DNA of 10,442 nt from Porticoccus sp. (GTDB taxonomy: Bacteria; Pseudomonadota; Gammaproteobacteria; Pseudomonadales; Porticoccaceae): assembly GCA_023263825.1 (NCBI GenBank), contig JALQUJ010000118.1, positions 1-10,442 of the forward strand, in the 5' to 3' direction. The notes below the pieces were generated by a model. That model did no database searches. It saw only the letters and a list, made by a program, of their open reading frames with translations, and had not been told where the DNA came from. Made by a program: the position numbers and the translations under genes. Below, one piece after another: positions 1-7,796 of the stretch; position 1 is the stretch's first letter, and every line of letters starts with the position of its first letter.

Positions 1-2299
1 GGTTATATCCAACCCGTAATTTTCTCTGTACCGAAGAAATAGAGGCCTTTCTTGTCTGTAATACAAAAGCGACTGCTTCATCATAAAGTGGGTCAGACTC
101 CGTATCATTTGAATCATCACCACTTTCTGTAGAATAACCGGGAACAGGGATACCACTGGTTGCACCTTCATCAGTAATCTCATCAAGGTATTCAGGTTCT
201 CCTCTACTCTTCCAGTCAGCCACAACTTTGTGAACTTCATGATCATCCACAAAAGCCCCATGAACTCTAATAGGCACACTGGTTCCCGGGGGTAAATAAA
301 GCATGTCACCATGCCCAAGTAATTGCTCAGCGCCACCTTGGTCCAAAATAGTTCGTGAATCAATTTTTGACGATACTTGAAAGGCAATACGGCTGGGCAC
401 GTTAGCTTTGATCAACCCTGTTATCACATCAACAGAAGGCCGTTGGGTTGCCAGTATTAAGTGTATCCCTGCTGCCCTGGCTTTCTGTGCAATACGAGCA
501 ATTAACTGCTCTACTTTTTTGCCCACAATCATCATCATGTCGGCAAACTCGTCAATGACGACGACAATACAAGGAAGCTTTTCTAAGGATGGTGCTACCT
601 GAACATCACCCTCCTCGGCAAAAAGGCTGGCATTCTCATCGGGACGCCAGAGTGGATCAGCAATGGGGTTGCCCGCAGCTATGGCATCCATGACCTTGCG
701 GTTATAACCAGAAAGATTACGGACACCCAAAGCAGCCATCAGCTTGTATCGGCGTTCCATTTCACCCACACACCAGCGTAATGCGCTAGCCGCATCTTTC
801 ATGTCCGTGACAACTGGTGTGAGCAAGTGTGGGATATCATCATAAACGGATAGCTCAAGCATTTTGGGGTCAACCAAAATAAGGCGAACATCTTCAGGGC
901 TGGACTTGTACAGCAGGCTCAACAGCATCACATTAATGCCAACAGATTTACCTGAACCTGTTGTCCCCGCTACCAACAAGTGAGGCATCTTGGCCAAATC
1001 AGCACATACGGGTGCACCTGAAATATCATTGCCCAGCGCTAATGTTATCGGAGATTTGGCCTGTTCATAGACTTCGGAGGACAGGACTTCACTCAATCGA
1101 ACCATTTCTCGATGTTCATTTGGGATTTCAATACCAACCACCGATTTACCAGGAATCACTTCAACTACTCGTACGCTAACTACGGCCAGAGAGCGCGCCA
1201 AATCTTTTGCCAAATTAGTAATACGGCTAACTTTAACGCCAGCAGCAGGCTGTATTTCAAAACAGGTTACGACCGGGCCAGGAAGAACCTCTACAACCTC
1301 TACACTGATACCAAAATCCTGGAGTTTAAGCTCAAGCTGTTTGGACATTGCCTCCAAAGACTCTTTGGAATAGCCCTTCCCTGTATTACCCTCCACCTGA
1401 TCTAACAACCCAAGTGTCGGCAACCCTCCTTCTGCTGGTTCGGCAAAAAGAGAGGTTTGTTTTTCTTTCTCAACCCTTTGGCTAGGTGCGGCTTTCTTGA
1501 TGGGTGTTTGGATACTTGGTGGTTTCCTGAAAGCTTCTTTTTTTGCTTGTTTCGCCTTTATTTCTTTGCGATGTTGTTGGGCTTGCTCGGCTTGTTTTTC
1601 TTCTTCTTTACGGGCTTTTCGAGCAGCTAATAGATGTTGTATGTACTCAATAAATTTTAATGTGATCCGACCAAAGCTTTCTATTAATCCGAGCCAGGAT
1701 AAATCAGTAAATACCGTCAGACCAAAAAGAAAGACCGCGAGTAATATCAGTGTGCTTCCCACATAATTAAATGCTGTAGCTGCTGCGACTGAAACAGATG
1801 AACCGAGAATTCCCCCTACCCCAAAGGGTAATGAGGTTTCAATATGGCCGTAATGGAGTGATGCCAGACAAGTGGCACAAACCATGACTAAAATCAGCCC
1901 CAAAATACGTAGCGCAAAAACGATCCCGTCAAAACCACCTTCGCTAGGATTGCTTTTATCTGAACTGTTTTCATTACTTTGATGAGAACGAAAAACATTC
2001 CAGGCTCGCAATGCTAGCAACACCGGGAACAGGAAAGCCATGTAACCCAGTAAAGAATACAGGACATCAGAAAGCCATGCGCCAAGTGCGCCAGCGGAGT
2101 TACTTACTTGATCAACATTGCCGGTATGTGACCAGCCGGGGTCATCAGGAGAGTGGCTAATAAGCGCAAGCAAAAGATAGACACAAACCAGCAACCAGCC
2201 TATTAGAGCGCCTTCCCTCAGCATCATCTTGACTCTTGAGGGTGGCAATAATTCAGCATCTTTACTGGTAGTTTTTTTAGGCGTGCTTTTTCTAGTCAA
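1..2299 (-). CDS. ftsK: DNA translocase FtsK (partial, C-terminus beyond window edge)
   Basis: FtsK is an inner-membrane divisome ATPase that pumps chromosomal DNA toward the dif/XerCD site during septation. Reading the minus strand gives 766 codons with no stop before the window edge. Four hydrophobic segments are visible (about residues 31-48, 78-98, 126-150 and 175-195). A short Lys/Glu/Gln-rich charged linker follows, much shorter than the roughly 600-residue linker of E. coli. The motor domain has Walker A GTTGSGKS (445-452) and Walker B VVVIDEF (D583). The window ends inside the C-terminal winged-helix gamma domain (KASISSVQRKLRVGYN), so the last few dozen residues are missing. Start: the frame has an upstream TAG and no ATG before 2227. 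I chose TTG at 2299 (MTRKSTPKK...) because GAG lies 7 nt upstream and the basic leader before the first membrane segment is typical. TTG at 2311 or 2323 and ATG at 2227 are alternatives. The gene is divergent from trxB. Identity is certain; the start is not. Confidence 0.95.
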   Translation of the reverse strand, partial: MTRKSTPKKTTSKDAELLPPSRVKMMLREGALIGWLLVCVYLLLALISHSPDDPGWSHTGNVDQVSNSAGALGAWLSDVLYSLLGYMAFLFPVLLALRAWNVFRSHQSNENSSDKSNPSEGGFDGIVFALRILGLILVMVCATCLASLHYGHIETSLPFGVGGILGSSVSVAAATAFNYVGSTLILLAVFLFGLTVFTDLSWLGLIESFGRITLKFIEYIQHLLAARKARKEEEKQAEQAQQHRKEIKAKQAKKEAFRKPPSIQTPIKKAAPSQRVEKEKQTSLFAEPAEGGLPTLGLLDQVEGNTGKGYSKESLEAMSKQLELKLQDFGISVEVVEVLPGPVVTCFEIQPAAGVKVSRITNLAKDLARSLAVVSVRVVEVIPGKSVVGIEIPNEHREMVRLSEVLSSEVYEQAKSPITLALGNDISGAPVCADLAKMPHLLVAGTTGSGKSVGINVMLLSLLYKSSPEDVRLILVDPKMLELSVYDDIPHLLTPVVTDMKDAASALRWCVGEMERRYKLMAALGVRNLSGYNRKVMDAIAAGNPIADPLWRPDENASLFAEEGDVQVAPSLEKLPCIVVVIDEFADMMMIVGKKVEQLIARIAQKARAAGIHLILATQRPSVDVITGLIKANVPSRIAFQVSSKIDSRTILDQGGAEQLLGHGDMLYLPPGTSVPIRVHGAFVDDHEVHKVVADWKSRGEPEYLDEITDEGATSGIPVPGYSTESGDDSNDTESDPLYDEAVAFVLQTRKASISSVQRKLRVGYN

Positions 2300-2527
2300 G
2301 TTTGTACTCAAACGGTTATCCAAATTCGTTATAATTGCACGCTATTGTAATGGCAGCAGGTTGAAATGCCAGCGAACAAGTCAACTTGTGACCGGTATAA
2401 GTTCACTAAATACAGTTGATAGACAAATGCTACTTTCTGTATGCCGTCTCATTCACTATCATACTCCGATATAAAATGGCCGATTTAATCAATCATATAA
2501 TTCCCACTAATCTTGGAAGCTACATTT
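2300..2527. promoter_or_regulatory. Divergent ftsK/trxB intergenic region
   Basis: This 228-bp region must hold the start signals of both ftsK (leftward) and trxB (rightward). No ORF with recognisable similarity is present. On the plus strand a TATAAA at 2470-2475 is a possible -10 for trxB, but the matching -35 (TCTCAT, 17-bp spacer) is poor. No strong sigma-70 pair is visible for ftsK. AACTT (2383-2387) and AAGTT (2399-2403) form a short inverted repeat with an 11-nt spacer. In related genomes lrp often lies next to ftsK and trxB; it is not here. Confidence 0.5.
2515..2519 (+). promoter_or_regulatory. Ribosome binding site of trxB
   Basis: GGAAG lies 8 nt before ATG 2528. It fixes the trxB start there: the in-frame TTG at 2513 overlaps this site and so cannot use it. 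Confidence 0.75.
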
Positions 2528-3487
2528 ATGTCCGATGTACAACACCACAAGCTTATTATTCTTGGCTCTGGTCCAGCGGGTTACACTGCTGCAGTTTATG
2601 CAGCCCGAGCAAACCTTAATCCGGTCGTTATTACGGGTATTCAACAAGGTGGGCAGTTAACAACGACAACGGATGTTGATAACTGGCCTGGTGATGCAGA
2701 AGGTGTTCAAGGGCCTGAACTAATGATGCGTATGCAAGCGCACGCTGAACGTTTTGATACAGAAATCATTTTTGATCATATTGACAGTGTAGATTTGCAA
2801 CAAAGACCTTTTCAATTAAAAGGCAGCAATAACTATAGTTGCGACGCATTAATTATTTGCACCGGAGCTTCAGCACAATACCTAGGATTACCCTCCGAGG
2901 AAGCTTATATGGGGCAAGGTGTTAGCGCTTGCGCAACCTGTGATGGTTTCTTCTATAGGGGAAAAAAAGTTGCAGTCATTGGCGGTGGTAATACCGCTGT
3001 TGAAGAAGCCCTTTATCTATCCAATATCTGTAGTGAAGTAACATTGGTACACCGCCGCGACTCCCTGCGCTCTGAAAAAATCCTTCAGGATAAACTGATG
3101 GATCGCGCTGAAAATGGCAATATTAATATCTTGTGGAATCACACATTGGAAGAAGTGAAAGGTGATGATTCCGGTGTTACCGGGCTCTCATTAAAAAGTA
3201 CCCAGGGAGAAGCCGACAAAGAAATTGAGGTTAGTGGTGTGTTCATTGCTATTGGCCACAAACCCAACACTGACCTTTTTGAAGGTCAGCTCGAAATGAA
3301 AAATGGCTATCTGGTCATTAAGGGTGGAAATGAGGGTAATGCAACAGCAGTAACCGTACCTGGTGTATTTGCTGCGGGTGATGTAGCCGACCATGTTTAT
3401 CGCCAAGCAGTCACTTCGGCAGGTTCAGGATGTATGGCTGCACTGGATGCAGAAAAATATCTTGATGACTTAGCTCTGGACACCTAG
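2528..3487 (+). CDS. trxB: Thioredoxin-disulfide reductase
   Basis: This is the cytoplasmic FAD flavoenzyme that uses NADPH to reduce thioredoxin. The protein is 319 residues, against about 320 in E. coli. In order it shows the FAD-binding GSGPAG (13-18), the GGQL...TTDVDNWPG segment, the redox-active CATC (C135 and C138), the NADPH-binding GGGNTA (152-157), HRRD (175-178) for the NADPH 2'-phosphate, and the C-terminal FAD motif GVFAAGDVAD. All catalytic features are intact. The start at ATG 2528 is set by GGAAG 8 nt upstream and gives the usual N-terminus, with a Rossmann strand right after about 8 residues. It is divergent from ftsK and followed 50 nt later by aat on the same strand; no clear terminator separates them, so co-transcription is plausible. 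The family assignment is secure. Confidence 0.98.
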   Translation: MSDVQHHKLIILGSGPAGYTAAVYAARANLNPVVITGIQQGGQLTTTTDVDNWPGDAEGVQGPELMMRMQAHAERFDTEIIFDHIDSVDLQQRPFQLKGSNNYSCDALIICTGASAQYLGLPSEEAYMGQGVSACATCDGFFYRGKKVAVIGGGNTAVEEALYLSNICSEVTLVHRRDSLRSEKILQDKLMDRAENGNINILWNHTLEEVKGDDSGVTGLSLKSTQGEADKEIEVSGVFIAIGHKPNTDLFEGQLEMKNGYLVIKGGNEGNATAVTVPGVFAAGDVADHVYRQAVTSAGSGCMAALDAEKYLDDLALDT

Positions 3488-3537
3488 AGTCTTAAGCTTA
3501 GTTATTAAGAGCCCCGATATTGATTATATTCAATTAA

Positions 3538-4242
3538 GTGTCAGCCTTACCTTTACTGGATAATGAATACCCTGTATTCCCTAATCCTGAAATGGCTTTG
3601 GAGGAGCCCAATGGCTTATTAGCTGTTGGGGGGAACCTATCGCAACGTACTCTTCTTGATGCATACCAGCAGGGTATTTTTCCATGGTATGAAGATGGGC
3701 AGCCCCTATTGTGGTGGTCACCCAATCCAAGAACAGTTATTTTCCCTGAAAGTATTCATGTCTCCCGGTCACTAAAAAAAACCTTAAGAAATAAGCCTTG
3801 GGAGATTCGAATAAATACTGTGTTCGAACAAGTCACGACGCATTGTGCTTCACCTCGTGAGGGTCAACCAAGTACATGGATTACCCAAGAGATGAAGAAA
3901 GCTTATTTGGGATTACACTATTCAGGGCACGCACATTCTTTAGAGGTGTGGCTTGATAATGTGTTGGCCGGTGGTTTATATGGTGTATTAGTTGGCGGCG
4001 TTTTTTGTGGCGAATCAATGTTCAGCTTAGAAAGGGATGCGTCAAAAATTGCATTGGTACAGCTGTCTTTGATACTAAAACAATATACTCAAACAGGTTT
4101 TATTGATTGTCAGGTTTCAAATAACCATTTATGTTCTATGGGTGCAATAGAGATACCTCGTTCTGACTTTATTGCAAAATTAATACGACTTAGAGACATG
4201 CACCCATTTTGGCCACAGCAATGGTTGTGTAAAATCCCATGA
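3538..4242 (+). CDS. aat: Leucyl/phenylalanyl-tRNA--protein transferase
   Basis: Aat moves Leu or Phe from aminoacyl-tRNA onto proteins with N-terminal Lys or Arg, creating a primary N-degron for ClpS-ClpAP. The product is 234 residues, the same length as E. coli Aat. Family motifs in order: FPNPEMALEEPNGLLAVGG near the N-terminus, GIFPWY (46-51), WWSPNPR (59-65), TWIT (113-116), GGLYG (145-149), GESMFS (158-163), SKIAL (169-173) and FIDCQ (188-192). D190 and Q192 match the E. coli active-site Asp186/Gln188 with a constant offset. The start is GTG at 3538. An in-frame TAA lies immediately before it (3535-3537), so no earlier start is possible, and the conserved N-terminal block begins a few residues in. 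The ribosome binding site is weak, which fits low expression or translational coupling to trxB. bpt follows after 44 nt. Confidence 0.97.
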   Translation: MSALPLLDNEYPVFPNPEMALEEPNGLLAVGGNLSQRTLLDAYQQGIFPWYEDGQPLLWWSPNPRTVIFPESIHVSRSLKKTLRNKPWEIRINTVFEQVTTHCASPREGQPSTWITQEMKKAYLGLHYSGHAHSLEVWLDNVLAGGLYGVLVGGVFCGESMFSLERDASKIALVQLSLILKQYTQTGFIDCQVSNNHLCSMGAIEIPRSDFIAKLIRLRDMHPFWPQQWLCKIP

Positions 4243-4286
4243 AAAACTGTCTAAATGTTAAGCGTATAACTGGTTGATGTGTTGAT

Positions 4287-5009
4287 ATGTCAAGAGATAT
4301 AACACCAGATGTTCAAATGATCAGGCTCTTTTTGACAGAGCCTCATCCCTGTAGTTACCTTGATGACAAAGAGGCAACAACAGCATTTGTTGAACCCGGT
4401 GTAGAAATTGATCCACATTTATATTCCCAATTATCTGATATGGGGTTTCGGCGCAGTGGTCGATATGTCTATGTTCCTCGCTGTGATGACTGTAATGCCT
4501 GCATCCCCGCACGCCTGGTAGTCAAAGACTTTAAGCCTACAAGGCAACAACGCAGGTGCTCGAGTAAAAACCGCGATCTGAATGTTTGGGTAACGACAAG
4601 TATTGATGAAACAGAGCACTATCCGCTGTATGAGCGATATATTAATGAACGCCATTCTGATGGTGACATGTATCCTCCTAGCAGAACTCAATTCAAAGAC
4701 TTTATCAGTAATTTATGGCGTAACAGTAAAATGATAGAAATACGCGATGAAGGAAAGTTAATTGCTGCTGGAGTCGTTGACATCTTGGATACTGGCCTTT
4801 CTGCCATTTATACCTACTTTTCATGTGATGAGCCCAAAAGAAGCTTGGGAACCTATACAATATTGGCCCAAATCAGGTTGGCCAAGCAAATGCAGTTACC
4901 CTATGTTTACTTGGGTTACTGGATCAAAAATAGCCCCAAAATGGCTTATAAATCAAACTTCCAACCTTTAGAAGTACTCAAGGATAGCGAATGGGTTCTA
5001 GCTGATTGA
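4287..5009 (+). CDS. bpt: Aspartate/glutamate leucyltransferase (ATE-type aminoacyl-tRNA--protein transferase)
   Basis: This belongs to the ATE1-like transferase family, often annotated as arginyltransferase (ate). In Vibrio vulnificus the bacterial type, Bpt, adds Leu to N-terminal Asp or Glu. The protein is 240 residues, the usual length of the family. The N-terminal half shows HPCSYL (C22), ATTAFVEPG, GFRRSGRYVYVPRC, the cysteine group C66-x2-C69-x2-C72 (CDDCNACIPAR) and R/Q-rich RQQRRC (C91). The C-terminal half is a GNAT-like fold ending in YLGYWIKNSPKMAYKSNF and QPLE, a strong family signature. The start is ATG 4287, giving MSRDITPDVQ, with only weak Shine-Dalgarno sequence upstream. 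It sits directly after aat, the arrangement known from Vibrio, so both tiers of N-degron creation are encoded together. Leu rather than Arg as donor amino acid is inferred from the bacterial subfamily, not from residues I can see. Confidence 0.94.
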   Translation: MSRDITPDVQMIRLFLTEPHPCSYLDDKEATTAFVEPGVEIDPHLYSQLSDMGFRRSGRYVYVPRCDDCNACIPARLVVKDFKPTRQQRRCSSKNRDLNVWVTTSIDETEHYPLYERYINERHSDGDMYPPSRTQFKDFISNLWRNSKMIEIRDEGKLIAAGVVDILDTGLSAIYTYFSCDEPKRSLGTYTILAQIRLAKQMQLPYVYLGYWIKNSPKMAYKSNFQPLEVLKDSEWVLAD

Positions 5010-5033
5010 CTTTGCCGTGGTTTCAGGCAGAAT
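5006..5033 (+). promoter_or_regulatory. Possible sigma-70 promoter for infA
   Basis: TTGACT (5006-5011) and CAGAAT (5028-5033) are separated by 16 bp, and the -35 overlaps the bpt stop codon. The match is 5/6 and 4/6. It would give a leader of roughly 85-90 nt before infA. This is pattern matching only. Confidence 0.35.
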
Positions 5034-5126
5034 GCGCCTCGTTCTTGAGAATCACACTACTGTACAGAGACAACAAACGGTATTGTGTAGAGATAAATAA
5101 TGGTAAGCAGTAGAGAGATACAAATC

Positions 5127-5345
5127 ATGGCAAAAGAAGATCATATTGAGATGGAAGGCGAAGTGATTGATACTCTTCCCAACACTACCTTCCGTGTCAA
5201 ACTAGAAAATGGACATGTTGTTCTTGCCCATATCTCAGGAAAAATGCGTAAAAACTACATCAGAATACTTACTGGTGACAAAGTTAAAGTAGAGTTAACA
5301 CCCTATGACTTAACCAAAGGACGTATCACCTACAGAGCGCGCTAA
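5127..5345 (+). CDS. infA: Translation initiation factor IF-1
   Basis: IF-1 is an essential small OB-fold protein that binds the 30S A site and works with IF-2 and IF-3 in choosing the initiator tRNA. The product is exactly 72 residues, as in E. coli, and nearly identical through ENGHVVLAHISGKMRKNYIR and ILTGDKVKVELTPYDLTKGR. The start is ATG 5127 (MAKEDHIEMEGEV); the purine-rich AGAGAG about 10 nt upstream is the likely ribosome binding site. An open frame upstream to ATG 5100 would add nine residues absent from the family and is rejected. It is 117 nt downstream of bpt and convergent with clpA. A candidate promoter lies over the end of bpt. Confidence 0.98.
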   Translation: MAKEDHIEMEGEVIDTLPNTTFRVKLENGHVVLAHISGKMRKNYIRILTGDKVKVELTPYDLTKGRITYRAR

Positions 5346-5383
5346 TTCAGTAGTTATCCTTTCTATCAATAGATTAAGCTCCT

Positions 5384-5417
5384 AAAAAAGGTTTCTAAAA
5401 CCAAATTTAGAAACCTT
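5384..5417 (-). terminator. Rho-independent terminator of clpA in the infA/clpA convergent gap
   Basis: A perfect 12-bp inverted repeat, AAGGTTTCTAAA (5388-5399) and TTTAGAAACCTT (5406-5417), has a 6-nt loop. On the minus strand the stem runs into TTTTTT followed by AGG, so it reads as an intrinsic terminator for leftward clpA transcription. On the plus strand the stem is followed by CCTAGACATTATT with no T-run, so it would be weak for infA. Confidence 0.75.
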
Positions 5418-5472
5418 CCTAGACATTATTTAGAAAACAGCCCTATATTCTTTTGTTAACTAATAGTTATGA

Positions 5473-7770
5473 CTAGGGTGTCTCCTCAGCTTCCTTTTTA
5501 GCTTCTATCTGAGCACGTGCTTCAGTTTTTATACTGATATCATCATCTGCAACAGAGACATGAACCACACCACCATTCGCAAGGTCCCCAAATAGGACTT
5601 CTTCTGCAAGTGGCTTTTTAACTTTTTCTTGTATCAAGCGTTGCATGGGACGTGCCCCCATCTTTTCATCGTAGCCATTCACTGCTAGCCAATCCCTTGC
5701 ATCGTCATCAACATCTAGAGCAACGTGTTTTTCATCAAGTTGGTGCTGTAATTGACACAGGAATTTGTCGACAACTGTATGAATAACATCCATTTCCAAT
5801 GGGCGGAATTGAATCACACCATCGAGCCTGTTACGGAATTCAGGTGTAAATACTTTCTTCAATGCTTCCATACCATCAGACTTGTGATCCTGAGCAGTAA
5901 AGCCTATAGAAGCTCTGCTCATTTCTTCAGAACCAGCATTGGTTGTCATAATGATGATGACATTTCTGAAATCAGTTTTTCTTCCGTTGTTATCCGTCAA
6001 GGTACCGTGATCCATTACCTGTAGTAACAGGTTGAATACTTCTGGGTGTGCTTTTTCTATCTCATCAAGCAGAACAACTGCATGTGGATTTTTAGTCACA
6101 GCATCAGTTAATAAACCACCTTGATCAAAACCAACATATCCGGGAGGAGCACCGATTAACCGGGAAACAGTATGACGTTCCATATACTCGGACATATCAA
6201 ACCGAAGTAACTCAATGCCCATAATTTCAGAGAGTTGTTTTGATACTTCCGTCTTACCAACACCTGTAGGGCCGGCAAAGAGGAAAGAACCAATAGGCTT
6301 ATCTCCCTCACGAAGCCCAGCACGTGCCAGTTTAATTGAAGTAGAAAGCACAGAAATCGCTTCATCTTGTCCAAAGACAACCATTTTCAGCTTGTCAGCT
6401 AGCCCTTTTAACTGCTCTTTGTCAGAAGCAGAAACACTTTTTGGTGGAATTCGCGCTATCTTAGCAACAATAGCTTCTACGTCAGACACACCCACTACTT
6501 TCTTACGTTTATTGGGTGGCAATAATTGTTGATAGGCACCAGCCTCATCAATGACATCAATGGCCTTGTCAGGAAGGAATCGATCCGTAATGTGACGTGC
6601 AGAAAGCTTAGCCGCTGTCTTAAGTGCAGTCTGTGAGAAACGCAACTTATGGTGATCCTCAAAGCGAGACTTCAAGCCCTTCAAGATTTCGATAGTTTCT
6701 TCAACGGTAGGCTCGGGTACATCAATTTTTTGGAAACGGCGAGAAAGCGCCCTGTCCTTTTCAAAAATACCTCGGTATTCCTGGTAAGTGGTAGAACCGA
6801 TACAGCGTATACGCCCTGAAGTTAATAGGGGTTTAAGCAAGTTAGATGCATCCATGACACCACCGGAGGCCGCGCCAGCACCAATAATGGTATGGATTTC
6901 ATCAATGAATAAAATTGCATGCTCTTGCTTGGCTAACTCAGCCAAGACACCTTTAAAACGTTTCTCAAAATCACCACGATATTTTGTTCCTGCTAATAAA
7001 TCACCCAAATCAAGAGAATAAACAACTGATTTAGTTAATACTTCAGGAACATTACCTTCAATAATCATCTTGGCCAAGCCTTCAGCAATGGCTGTCTTAC
7101 CAACGCCAGCCTCACCTACTAACAATGGATTATTTTTCCGGCGACGTGCTAAAACCTGAGAAACACGCTCAACCTCATGGCTACGGCCAACAAGTGGATC
7201 AATGTACCCTTTCTCAGCTTGCACATTTAGATTCGTTGTGAACTGGTCCAACAGGCTCTTACTTCCAGACTGTTCTGGTTCAGTAGCCATTTCATCTTGG
7301 TGGGGTTCGCTATCATGTGCTTCTGTCTGATCAACGTATTTAGATATCCCATGGGAGATATAATTAATAACATCAATTCGGGCAACATTTTGCAGTCTCA
7401 GAAAATAAACAGCCTGACTTTCCTGCTCACTAAATATGGCTACTAACACATTATCACCCTGCACTTCTTTTTTGCCGGATGATTGAACGTGAAAAACAGC
7501 ACGTTGGAGGACACGTTGAAAACCCAGAGTAGGTTGTGTGTCTTTGTCGTCTAGTTCTGATGGAATATGTGGTGTGGTGGATTCGATAAATTCATTGAGG
7601 TCTTGCCTCAACGCATCCATATCTGCACCGCATGATTTAAGCACATTAGCTGCAGATGTATTATCAAGCAACGCCAATAACAAATGCTCAACCGTCATAA
7701 ACTCATGGCGCTTGTCACTCGCGCCTTTGAAGGCTGTATTTAATGTTAATTCAAGTTCTCTACTTAGCAT
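5473..7770 (-). CDS. clpA: ATP-dependent Clp protease ATP-binding subunit ClpA
   Basis: ClpA is the cytoplasmic AAA+ unfoldase that feeds substrates into ClpP, including N-degron proteins delivered by ClpS. It has 765 residues, against 758 in E. coli. Layout: double Clp_N repeat domain (about 1-142, LLLALLDN onward) which docks ClpS; an acidic linker; AAA+ D1 with Walker A GEAGVGKT (219-226) and Walker B FIDEIH (D290/E291); AAA+ D2 with GPTGVGKT (500-507) and LLDEIEKAHPEV (D569/E570). The ClpP-docking tripeptide is I622-G623-F624 (IGF), so it is a ClpP partner rather than a ClpB-type disaggregase; the middle coiled-coil of ClpB is also absent. The start ATG 7770 follows a strong GGAGGAAGG. 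It lies 26 nt after clpS on the same strand, an evident operon, and ends in the hairpin at 5384-5417. All catalytic residues I checked are intact. Confidence 0.98.
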   Translation of the reverse strand: MLSRELELTLNTAFKGASDKRHEFMTVEHLLLALLDNTSAANVLKSCGADMDALRQDLNEFIESTTPHIPSELDDKDTQPTLGFQRVLQRAVFHVQSSGKKEVQGDNVLVAIFSEQESQAVYFLRLQNVARIDVINYISHGISKYVDQTEAHDSEPHQDEMATEPEQSGSKSLLDQFTTNLNVQAEKGYIDPLVGRSHEVERVSQVLARRRKNNPLLVGEAGVGKTAIAEGLAKMIIEGNVPEVLTKSVVYSLDLGDLLAGTKYRGDFEKRFKGVLAELAKQEHAILFIDEIHTIIGAGAASGGVMDASNLLKPLLTSGRIRCIGSTTYQEYRGIFEKDRALSRRFQKIDVPEPTVEETIEILKGLKSRFEDHHKLRFSQTALKTAAKLSARHITDRFLPDKAIDVIDEAGAYQQLLPPNKRKKVVGVSDVEAIVAKIARIPPKSVSASDKEQLKGLADKLKMVVFGQDEAISVLSTSIKLARAGLREGDKPIGSFLFAGPTGVGKTEVSKQLSEIMGIELLRFDMSEYMERHTVSRLIGAPPGYVGFDQGGLLTDAVTKNPHAVVLLDEIEKAHPEVFNLLLQVMDHGTLTDNNGRKTDFRNVIIIMTTNAGSEEMSRASIGFTAQDHKSDGMEALKKVFTPEFRNRLDGVIQFRPLEMDVIHTVVDKFLCQLQHQLDEKHVALDVDDDARDWLAVNGYDEKMGARPMQRLIQEKVKKPLAEEVLFGDLANGGVVHVSVADDDISIKTEARAQIEAKKEAEETP

Positions 7771-7776
7771 AAAACA

Positions 7777-7785
7777 CCTTCCTCC
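7777..7785 (-). promoter_or_regulatory. Strong ribosome binding site of clpA
   Basis: On the minus strand GGAGGAAGG ends 6 nt before the ATG at 7770. It lies in the 26-nt clpS-clpA gap and suggests efficient independent initiation of clpA. Confidence 0.75.
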
Positions 7786-7796
7786 CCTTGGGATTA

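Noticed and set aside
961..1766. Plus-strand open frames opposite ftsK
   Set aside because: They lack any family similarity and lie antisense to a fully conserved ftsK frame.
2300..2420. LexA box for ftsK, as in E. coli
   Set aside because: No CTGT-N8-ACAG type site was found; the one CTGT on the minus strand lacks the matching half.
2513..2527. TTG start extending trxB by five residues
   Set aside because: The GGAAG ribosome binding site for ATG 2528 begins inside this TTG codon, so the longer start has no site of its own.
3490..3510. TCTTAA/TTAAGA hairpin after trxB as a terminator
   Set aside because: It is short and AT-only with a 9-nt loop, and no T-run follows; trxB and aat are probably read together.
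5100..5126. Upstream in-frame ATG extending infA by nine residues
   Set aside because: ATG 5127 gives the exact 72-residue IF-1 with the standard MAKED start and a purine-rich site upstream; the extension has no family support.
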